Below are positions 1 through 6,338 of a DNA stretch of 17,101 bases, in pieces (the first letter of the stretch is position 1; every line of letters starts with the position of its first letter). A program made the translations under genes and the position numbers. Origin of the DNA: Planctomycetaceae bacterium (GTDB taxonomy: Bacteria; Planctomycetota; Planctomycetia; Pirellulales; Thermoguttaceae); assembly GCA_031282385.1 (NCBI GenBank), contig JAITDV010000165.1:1-17101 (forward strand), written 5' to 3'. The notes beneath the pieces are model-generated. The model saw only the letters and a list, made by a program, of their open reading frames with translations. It did not search any database and had not been told where the DNA came from.

Positions 1-441
1 TTCTTATTCCCCTCCTGTGGATTGGCTAGGGGTGGTCTCGGAGGAGTTAAAGGCGGTTTTTCGTTGTAGTTTTTTTTTTTTTTGTTGGTGTATTTTTTGG
101 TTATAGCAAAGAAACACTATACCTTTTCGTTAACTTGTATGTAAACCGCCCTTGACTCTTCCGAGACCACCCCTAGCCCATCCAAAGGATGTGAATAAGA
201 AAACGCCTACGTAGGAGACGTATAAGAAAACGCATACGAGGGAGGCGAATATTCCCCTCCTTCGGAGGGGGCAGGGGTGGTCTCGGAAGAGTCAAGGGCA
301 GTTTTCATACAAGTTAACGAAAAGGTATAGTGTTTCTTTGCTATAACCAAAAAATACACCAACAAAAAAAAAACTACAACGAAAACCGCCTTTAACTCCT
401 CCGAGACCACCCCTAGCCCCTCCAAAGGAGGGGAATAAGAA
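1..441. repeat. Long palindrome of about 440 bp built from two facing elements
   Basis: The first 220 bases are repeated in reverse complement over the next 220, centred near 221-224. Position 1 onward (TTCTTATTCCCC) pairs with GGGGAATAAGAA at 430-441. A perfect 25-bp inverted pair lies at 117-141 and 306-330, and the similarity continues inward through the GAGACCACCCCT block and outward through the T-rich/A-rich stretches at about 65-95 and 350-375. The left arm is the right half of an element cut by the window edge (about 1-116). The middle (117-330) has complete element ends. Translations across this DNA are proline/serine/glutamate-rich repeat peptides and I do not regard them as genes. 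Confidence 0.85.
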
Positions 442-570
442 AACGCCTCCGAAAGAGGCGAATAAGAAGAAGCATACGAGGGAGGCGAATATTCCCCTCC
501 TTTGGAGGGGGCAGGGGTGGTCTCGTAGGAGTTGAAGGCGGTTTTCCTACAAGTTATCGCAAAGGTCCAG
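331..570 (-). repeat. Array element B, about 240 bp, with an extra central insert
   Basis: This is a minus-orientation copy of the element family, with the A-rich side on the left and the GC-rich palindrome on the right. It carries a central insert (about 433-490, with AATAAGAAAACGCC and GCATACGAGGGAGGCGAATA) that also occurs at 193-250, giving a direct repeat with a 240-bp offset. Its ends (TGTTTCTTTGCTATAACC and TTATCGCAAAGGTCCA) have diverged from the family consensus, which suggests an older copy. Confidence 0.75.
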
Positions 571-758
571 AGTTTCTTTTCTCTAACCCAAAAATACATC
601 AACGCAACAAAAAATCTACAACGAAAAATCGAATTTAACTCCTCCGATACTACCCTTAATCTCTCCGAGACCACCCCTAACCCCTCCGCAGGAGGGGAAT
701 AATTCCCATTCTTCGGGGAGGTTAGTGGTGGTCTCCTACAGGTTAGAGAAAAGGTCTA
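571..758 (-). mobile_element. Element C, MITE-like, 188 bp (167 + 1 x 21)
   Basis: The right end is intact (GGTTAGAGAAAAGGTCTA, ending at 758). The left end is degraded but alignable (TTTTCTCTAACCC at 577-589). The left arm holds two copies of the 21-bp CTCCGAGACCACCCCTAAC-type unit before the central CCCCTCCGCAGGAGGGG hairpin. It abuts element B, making a head-to-tail array. No coding capacity. Confidence 0.8.
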
Positions 759-907
759 ATCGATTCAATGAGAAATATTAGAATTTATTGAATTTTCTGA
801 AATTTAATTTCTGACCTATTGCGATTGTGAGTTATTTAATTTATATTGATTGCAATTTATTGCAGATAACAAATTACATAAGACACAAAAAACCGAAAAA
901 CAATAAA

Positions 908-1095
908 TAGACCTTTTCTCTAACATAAAAATACACCAACGAAACAAAAAAACTACAACAAAAAACCACATTTAACTCCTCCGAGTACATTCCTAACACC
1001 TCCGAGACTACCTCTAACCCATCCGAAGAAGGGGAATAATTCCACTCCTTCAGATGGATCAGCGGCGGTCTCATACAGGTTATCGAAAATGCATA
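908..1095 (-). mobile_element. Element D, MITE-like, 188 bp (167 + 1 x 21)
   Basis: It starts TAGACCTTTTCTCTAAC and ends GGTTATCGAAAATGCATA, so the right end has drifted from GGTCTA. The A-rich side is on the left. Two 21-bp units precede the central near-palindrome around AATAATTCC. It lies 166 bp upstream of the M24 peptidase start. The DNA between C and D (759-907) is AT-rich, with no recognised feature. Confidence 0.82.
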
Positions 1096-1261
1096 ATCAA
1101 TCACAAAAATAACACAATTTCACTCACAAAAATAACAGTACAAAACTTATTTTGATAAATATTTTGAATATTTGCTGCACGCGATTTCAAAAATATCAGA
1201 ATAATTTTTGTCAAATCGTCAATCAATTATCATCCAACAATCCTTAATAATTCATAAAAAC

Positions 1262-2383
1262 ATGAAAAGAACTATTTCTGATCAATACCAAATCCGGCTT
1301 GATAAGATTGTCGCGAAATTATCAACGTTTGGACTTAACGCGTTTCTTGTAACAAATCCCGCAAACATACGGTATCTTACCGGATTTACAGGCGGCGATT
1401 CATACTTGTTGGTTACTAAAACAGCCTCCACGCTCATCAGCGATGAAAGATATAGTATTCAAATTGAACAAGAATGTAAAAACATCAACGTTTATATTTG
1501 TACGTTGGGAGATTACCCTAAAATAGTCCGCTCAATAATTAAATCAAGACAACACACAAGACTAGGTGTTGAACCGGATTCTATTACATTGCTTGAGTAC
1601 AATAATATTGCCGTATTAAATCCTAAGACGGAAATCGTGCCGTTAAAAGGATTCGTATCTGAATTTCGTCAAATTAAAGACAAATACGAAATCGAAATAA
1701 TCAGAGAATCAATCGACACGGCTTATAACGCTTTTACCGATATTCGCAATAAAGTTGCCGAAAGACATCATTCACGCTCCGCAGTTCTTGAGACTGAAAT
1801 TAGAGACTCGCTTGAATACCAAATGAGAAAATACGGCGCGTCCGACAAAAGTTTCCCATCGATTGTCTGCTCCGGTAAACGCGCGGCAATGGCACACGGC
1901 GTACCGGCAAATTACGATGTATTAAAAGAATCAATGTTACTAGTAGATTACGGGGCTGTTGTCAACGGTTACATGAGCGACTTGACACGCGTATTGATTT
2001 TGAAAACAAAAGACAAGAAAGTGAAAGAAATCTACGACATTGTACTCAAAGCTCAAAAGGCAGCGATAAAAGCCATAAAGCCGGGTAGAAAATGCCGGCA
2101 CATAGACAAAATCGCAAGAGATATTATCAACGACAGCGGATATAAAAAAAATTTCGGGCACAACTTGGGACATTCAATCGGGTTGGAAATTCACGAAAAT
2201 CCACGTTTGTCCTTATATGATAAATCATTCTTACAACCAGGTATGGTAGTTACTGTTGAACCCGGTATTTATATCAAAGATTGGGGAGGTATCCGTATTG
2301 AAGACGACGTTCTAGTTACAGAAAAAGGATGCGAAATTTTAAGTAAACACGTTCCAAAAGAATTTGACGAGTGCGTTTTGTAA
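1262..2383 (+). CDS. M24B metallopeptidase, Xaa-Pro aminopeptidase type
   Basis: The product (373 aa from the ATG at 1262) would remove N-terminal residues preceding proline from cytoplasmic peptides, using a dinuclear metal site. Residues 1-130 form a creatinase-like N domain (LVTNPANIRYLTGFTG) and about 140-365 the pita-bread catalytic domain. All five M24 metal ligands are visible: D229 (LVDYGA), D240 (SDLTR), H304 (NLGHSIG), E333 (TVEPGIY) and E347 (RIEDD). The AMAHGVPAN substrate-site segment is also present. Length is normal for the short two-domain form. The frame opens upstream at a TTG (1208), but the extra 18 residues are not family-like, so I prefer ATG 1262. No Shine-Dalgarno is evident. 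It stands alone, with element D upstream and element E downstream. Exact substrate preference (Xaa-Pro versus another M24B activity) is inferred. Confidence 0.93.
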   Translation: MKRTISDQYQIRLDKIVAKLSTFGLNAFLVTNPANIRYLTGFTGGDSYLLVTKTASTLISDERYSIQIEQECKNINVYICTLGDYPKIVRSIIKSRQHTRLGVEPDSITLLEYNNIAVLNPKTEIVPLKGFVSEFRQIKDKYEIEIIRESIDTAYNAFTDIRNKVAERHHSRSAVLETEIRDSLEYQMRKYGASDKSFPSIVCSGKRAAMAHGVPANYDVLKESMLLVDYGAVVNGYMSDLTRVLILKTKDKKVKEIYDIVLKAQKAAIKAIKPGRKCRHIDKIARDIINDSGYKKNFGHNLGHSIGLEIHENPRLSLYDKSFLQPGMVVTVEPGIYIKDWGGIRIEDDVLVTEKGCEILSKHVPKEFDECVL

Positions 2384-2452
2384 ATAAATTTCAAATATAT
2401 TAAATTAGTTGTTAATTTGATATTATTGAATTTGTTTATTTATATTTTATAT

Positions 2453-2724
2453 TATACCTTTTCACTAACCTAAAAATACATAAACGCAACAAAAAAACTA
2501 AAACGAAAAACCGCCTTTGATTCCTCCGAAACCGCCCCTAACCCCTCTGAGACTGCCCCTAACACCTCCGAAACCACCCCTACCCTCTCCGAGACCGCCC
2601 CTAACACTTCCGAGACCGCCGCTAACTCCTCCGAGACCGCCCCTAACCCCTCCGAAGGAGGGGAATTATTCTCCTCCTTCGGAGGGGTCAGGGGCAGTAT
2701 CCTACAGGTTGGCGAAAAGGTATA
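2453..2724 (-). mobile_element. Element E, MITE-like, 272 bp (167 + 5 x 21)
   Basis: The ends are TATACCTTTTCACTAACCT and AGGTTGGCGAAAAGGTATA. The A-rich side is on the left, and the central hairpin CCCCTCCGAAGGAGGGG pairs across AATTATT with the right arm. It is longer than the other copies only because the left arm carries six 21-bp units instead of one. It begins 69 bp after the M24 peptidase stop and could form a strong transcript hairpin there. Confidence 0.88.
2523..2648. repeat. Six tandem 21-bp units inside element E
   Basis: Units start at 2523, 2544, 2565, 2586, 2607 and 2628. All are variants of CTCCGAGACCGCCCCTAAC plus two bases. Because 21 is a multiple of three, this reads as a PP(R/K)PPLT heptapeptide repeat that looks like a protein but sits in element DNA. 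I do not call a gene here. Confidence 0.9.
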
Positions 2725-2839
2725 TTATAATTGTCAATAAAAATTCGGATGGAGGTATTGTGTTTTGTTGTTTTTTAATTTGCCGGTTGTGTGATGATAT
2801 TTGATTGATTTATATTGTTTCTTGACCTGCAAAAACTAA

Positions 2840-3006
2840 TAGACCTTTTCGATAACCTGTAGTAGAACACACCTGACCCATCCCAAGGATGGGAATTATT
2901 CCTCTCCTTCTGAGGGGTTATGGGTGGTCGCGGAGGAGTTAAAGGCGATTTTTTGTTGTAGTTTTTTTGTTGCGTTGATGTATTTTTAAGTTAGAGAAAA
3001 GGTCTA
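2840..3006 (+). mobile_element. Element F, MITE-like, 167 bp (base length)
   Basis: The ends are TAGACCTTTTCGATAACCT and AAGTTAGAGAAAAGGTCTA. It is in plus orientation, with the T-rich stretch (TTTTTTGTTGTAGTTTTTTT) on the right. The right end lies 20 bp before the ndk start codon, so the ndk leader must arise from, or run through, the element. The 115 bp between E and F is AT-rich with no recognised feature. Confidence 0.88.
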
Positions 3007-3026
3007 ATATTAATCAAATTTAAGAT

Positions 3027-3443
3027 ATGGAAAAAACTTTGGTATTACTTAAACCTGACGCTGTTGTTAGGAAATTATGCGGGGAGATTCTCCGAAGGTT
3101 TGAAAATAAGGGATTAAATATTGCAGATATTCGTATGCTCAATATTACGCCTGAACTCGCACGGATTCATTACTCCGAACACGTCAATAAACCTTTTTAT
3201 CCTGACTTGGAAAAGTATATCACAAGCTCTCCCGTAGTTGCGGTTATACTTGAAGGAGAATCTGCTGTTGCTGTTGTGCGTAAAATGATCGGTTCAACAA
3301 ACGCCGCAGACGCGGAATCAGGTACAATTCGCGGCGACCTGGCATTAAGCAATAGGCAAAACCTTGTACACGCCTCCGACAGCAGCCAATCCGCAAAACG
3401 CGAAATTGAATTGTTCTTCCCCAACCAAAAAAACCTAAATTAA
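3027..3443 (+). CDS. ndk: Nucleoside diphosphate kinase
   Basis: It transfers the gamma phosphate of ATP to other (d)NDPs through a phosphohistidine, balancing nucleotide pools in the cytoplasm. The 138-aa product has the usual family length. Visible signatures are LLKPDAV at the N terminus (K9), the HYSEHVNKPFYPDL segment, the GSTNAADAESGTIRGD nucleotide loop, and the active-site motif NLVHASDS with catalytic H115, followed by AKREIELFF. No key residue is missing. The ATG at 3027 has no Shine-Dalgarno. The end of element F lies only 20 bp upstream, so expression probably depends on a promoter inside or beyond that element. cstA begins 42 bp after the stop on the same strand with no terminator between, suggesting co-transcription. 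Confidence 0.97.
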   Translation: MEKTLVLLKPDAVVRKLCGEILRRFENKGLNIADIRMLNITPELARIHYSEHVNKPFYPDLEKYITSSPVVAVILEGESAVAVVRKMIGSTNAADAESGTIRGDLALSNRQNLVHASDSSQSAKREIELFFPNQKNLN

Positions 3444-3485
3444 ACCCCAACATTTCAATCATATCTAACGCTACGTTCAATTAAA

Positions 3486-5375
3486 ATGTTTACTCTTTTT
3501 GTTGCAGTATTATCGTTTTTAGGGTTCATAGTTGCATACAACACCTACGGAAGGTTTCTTGCGCGTAAGATATTTCGGATTAGCGCGGATGAAATTGTAC
3601 CAAGTGTTGAGTTGCGTGACGATATTGACTTCGTACCAACAAATCGCTACGTCATCTTCGGACACCATTTTACTGCAATTGCAGGAACAGGTCCTATAGT
3701 TGGTCCTACGATTGCGTTAATTTGGGGTTGGCTGCCTGCGTTGCTGTGGGTGATTTTTGGAAGTATTTTTATCGGTGCGGTTCATGATTTTGCCGCACTT
3801 ATCCTATCACTCCGAAACAAAGGACATTCACTCGGAGATATAGCCGGCACAATTCTATCCCCTTCAGCAAAATTGCTATTCCTGATCCTTCTAACATTTA
3901 TTCTGGCAATTATAGTTGCGGTTTTCGGTAATGTAATCGCAAAAACATTTGAAGATTATCCGCAATCCGTAATGCCGACCATAATCTCTATACCTGTTGC
4001 CGTAATTCTTGGGCTTCTAATTCATCGGTACGGTATTTCACTATTTATTTCATCAATTTGCTCAATAATTGTACTCGGTGCAACAGTTATGCTTGCCGCT
4101 GGAAATTCATCCTTCACTATCCAAATTCCGTCGTATGAAAATTATCACCCGTTGCTCAACTCTACAATGCTCTGGACATGGATTCTGTTTATTTATTGCT
4201 ACTTTGCGTCGGTGTTGCCTGTATGGTTATTGTTACAGCCTAGAGATTATGTTAACAGTCTTATCCTATATATTGCGCTTTTCCTAATTGTAATCGGCTT
4301 GGTGATCGCTTGCGTTACGGGATCGGCAGATATAATCGGCGCCGCACCGCCGTTACGAATCACAGAAGCCGGTAACGCAGGCGCACCTCCAATTTTACCG
4401 TTCTTGTTCATTACAGTAGCTTGCGGTGCAGTGAGCGGATTTCACGCACTAGTAAGCAGCGGAACAAGCAGCAAGCAAGTTGCCTCAATGAAAGACGCAC
4501 AATTTGTTGGGTACGGCGGAATGCTATTGGAAGCCGCACTAGCAGTTCTCGTGATACTAAGCTGCACTGCAGGGATAGGAATTGGAATACAAAATTCAAC
4601 CTCCGCAGCAGCTTCGACAACCGCACAAAAATTTACCCAAACAAATCCTGAACAATCCCAAACCACTTCAGAACAATCCCAAACCCAATCAAAATCAACC
4701 ACCCTAATAACCGGACGCGACGCATGGAATCTGCGCTACAACCGCAACTGGAAAGATATGAACCTCGGAGAACAAGTCGGTACGTTCATCGAAGGCGGCG
4801 CAAATTTCATCAGTAAAGCAGGCGTCCCCGTCAAACTAGGTCAAGGCATAATAGCAATCCTAGTCGCTTGCTTCGCCGCAACCACAATAGATGCAGCGTT
4901 GCGTTTAATGCGTTACATTCTTCAAGAGCTTGGCGGAATGATTCGACTTGCGCCCTTGCGAAACCGCTTTTTAGCAACCGCACTAGGTCTCGCGCTTGCT
5001 GTTGGACTCGCGCTTTGCAAGGCGTCCCCCGACGCGCCCTTTGGTACCGGCGGCTTGATTCTTTGGCCGATTTTCGGTGCAGGTAATCAAGTAATTGCAG
5101 GTTTGACTCTGCTTGTTGCCGGAGTTTACCTAGTTCGTCAAAAGGCGGGATCGTTGTATTTGTTGATTCCCGGAGTAATAATGATTATCATTCCGCTTTG
5201 GGCAATGATCTACAACATAATTTTTGTCTTTGTTGCAAAAGGACAATACTTGCTCACAATTGTCGGCAGCTTCATAATTTTGCTTGCGCTATGGCTAATA
5301 TATGAGGCTTACTACGCTATACAAAAATTGCTTGCCCTCAATAAAGAACAAAAAGACAATAGACATTTTCGCTAA
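3486..5375 (+). CDS. cstA: CstA-family carbon starvation / pyruvate-peptide transporter
   Basis: This is a multi-pass inner-membrane protein of 629 aa, in the family of E. coli CstA and BtsT, which import pyruvate and have been linked to peptide uptake. Family landmarks include NRYVIFGHHFTAIAGTGPIVGP (split here at H60-H61), GAVHDFAA (H100), GAVSGFHALVSSGTSSKQ and GLILWPIFGAGNQ. Hydrophobic helices cover nearly the whole chain. A hydrophilic Q/S/T-rich loop at about residues 368-403 contains two 21-bp repeats (4650 and 4671, EQSQT). The ATG at 3486 gives the standard N terminus. The chain is shorter than E. coli CstA (about 700 aa), and its last four codons and stop lie inside element G, so the native C terminus may have been replaced. 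It probably forms an operon with ndk. The transported substrate is inferred from the family. Confidence 0.93.
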   Translation: MFTLFVAVLSFLGFIVAYNTYGRFLARKIFRISADEIVPSVELRDDIDFVPTNRYVIFGHHFTAIAGTGPIVGPTIALIWGWLPALLWVIFGSIFIGAVHDFAALILSLRNKGHSLGDIAGTILSPSAKLLFLILLTFILAIIVAVFGNVIAKTFEDYPQSVMPTIISIPVAVILGLLIHRYGISLFISSICSIIVLGATVMLAAGNSSFTIQIPSYENYHPLLNSTMLWTWILFIYCYFASVLPVWLLLQPRDYVNSLILYIALFLIVIGLVIACVTGSADIIGAAPPLRITEAGNAGAPPILPFLFITVACGAVSGFHALVSSGTSSKQVASMKDAQFVGYGGMLLEAALAVLVILSCTAGIGIGIQNSTSAAASTTAQKFTQTNPEQSQTTSEQSQTQSKSTTLITGRDAWNLRYNRNWKDMNLGEQVGTFIEGGANFISKAGVPVKLGQGIIAILVACFAATTIDAALRLMRYILQELGGMIRLAPLRNRFLATALGLALAVGLALCKASPDAPFGTGGLILWPIFGAGNQVIAGLTLLVAGVYLVRQKAGSLYLLIPGVIMIIIPLWAMIYNIIFVFVAKGQYLLTIVGSFIILLALWLIYEAYYAIQKLLALNKEQKDNRHFR

Positions 5376-5547
5376 CCTGTAGGAGACCACACCTAACTCC
5401 TCTGAGACCACCACTAACCCCTCCGAAGTTGGAGAATTATTCATCTCCTTCGGAGGGGTTAGGGGTGGTCTCGGAGGAGTTAAAGGCGGTTTTTTGTTGT
5501 AGTTTTTTTGTTGTATTGATGTATGTTTATGTTAGAGAAAAGGTCTA
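5360..5547 (+). mobile_element. Element G, MITE-like, 188 bp, overlapping the cstA 3' end
   Basis: The ends are TAGACATTTTCGCTAACCT and TGTTAGAGAAAAGGTCTA. The extra 21-bp unit is in the left arm, next to the short side. The first base of the element is the third base of a cstA codon; the next four codons and the TAA at 5373-5375 come from the element. The GC-rich hairpin followed by a T-rich tract could act as terminator for ndk-cstA. Confidence 0.88.
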
Positions 5548-5614
5548 ATTAATACGTACCGCATATCCGGCTTTTTGCAATACTTGTGCGTATTTATTGT
5601 TTTTAGATGATTAA

Positions 5615-5781
5615 TAGACGTTTTCGCTAACCTGTAGGAGACAACCCCTGACTCCTCCTTCAAAGGTGAATTATTCCACTCCGAAGGAGGGTTCAGGGAT
5701 TGTCTCGGAGGAGTTAAAGGAGATTTTTTGTTGTAGGTTTTTTGTTACATTGATGTATTTTTAGGTTAGAGAAAAGGTCTA
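5615..5781 (+). mobile_element. Element H, MITE-like, 167 bp
   Basis: The ends are TAGACGTTTTCGCTAACCT and AGGTTAGAGAAAAGGTCTA. The core palindrome has decayed in the left arm (CTCCTTCAAAGGTGAATTATT). It has the same orientation as G and follows it after a 67-bp AT-rich spacer. Confidence 0.87.
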
Positions 5782-6001
5782 ATAAATAAATCTATTTAAT
5801 AATAATTCATTAGCATGTTTCAATTGTTTAGAAAAAAAGGATTATGTACAAAATAGACAAAAATACAGAGTTATAAAGTGAGCAACCCTCATTCATCTGT
5901 ATTCCCCCATCAACAAAAAACACCCCCAAAATGCGCCCTTATCCGCCTATTCTTTCTGTGTAGAAATATCAAAAAAACATAAGTACATAAGTACGCGTTT
6001 T
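5782..6001. other. Gene-free spacer between element H and the orphan frame
   Basis: An AT-rich stretch with a pyrimidine/A-rich section (about 5885-5950) and a short tandem ACATAAGT-ACATAAGT at 5978-5993. I see no coding signal, terminator or RNA gene that I can support. Confidence 0.5.
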
Positions 6002-6175
6002 GTGTTGTCGGTTGAAATTTCGGCTGCTGCGGTTAAATTGAAAAATAAGGGTTGTAATATTAAAGCAGTTCGGAAAATTATATTGCAATATTTTTATGTT
6101 GATCATTTTGAGAAATCGGAAATATATATAACAAAATCTTGCGCGTATTTATTAGATTTTTTCGCTAACTTGTAG
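6002..6175 (+). pseudogene. Orphan short reading frame, probably a gene remnant cut by element I
   Basis: Reading from GTG 6002 gives 57 residues of protein-like composition (for example SVEISAAAVKLKNKG, then AVRKIILQYFYVDHFEKS), ending at TAG 6173-6175. The frame stays open upstream to a TGA at 5879 but has no ATG and no Shine-Dalgarno. The final eight residues and the stop lie inside the left end of element I, so any original C terminus was removed. I do not recognise the family. It could be a decayed gene fragment, a genuine small protein, or chance in AT-rich DNA. Its G/T-rich codon choice matches real genes nearby better than the flanking spacer does. Confidence 0.35.
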
Positions 6176-6319
6176 GAGACCACCCCCGACACCTCCAAAT
6201 GAGTGGAATTATTCCACTCCTTCGAAGTGGTTATGGGTGATCTCGGAGGAGTTAAAGGCGGTTTTTTGTTGTAGGTTTTTCTTTGCGTTGATGTATTATT
6301 AGGTTAGAGAAAAGGTCTA
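6153..6319 (+). mobile_element. Element I, MITE-like, 167 bp, just upstream of the GTPase gene
   Basis: The ends are TAGATTTTTTCGCTAACTT and AGGTTAGAGAAAAGGTCTA. The inner palindrome is GAGTGGAATTATTCCACTC: both sides differ from the consensus GGGG/CCCC but still pair. Its right end lies 19 bp before the GTPase start codon, closely matching the element F-ndk arrangement. Confidence 0.87.
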
Positions 6320-6338
6320 TTGTTATCAGGATTCAAAT

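Noticed and set aside
207..674. A 155-residue minus-strand open frame rich in PPSEGSGVVSEEL-like repeats
   Set aside because: It lies wholly in the element array and translates the repeats; the same peptide pattern appears in every element in some frame.
1..758. Possible CRISPR array from regularly repeated blocks
   Set aside because: Repeats are long, palindromic and directly adjoining, with no unique spacers of constant length and no cas genes.
2384..2452. A terminator after the M24 peptidase gene
   Set aside because: The AT-rich inverted pairing is weak and there is no GC stem with a T-run; element E just downstream is the better candidate.
2517..2804. A 95-residue + strand proline-rich open frame
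   Set aside because: It is the 21-bp tandem repeat of element E read in frame, with a TTG start and no ribosome site.
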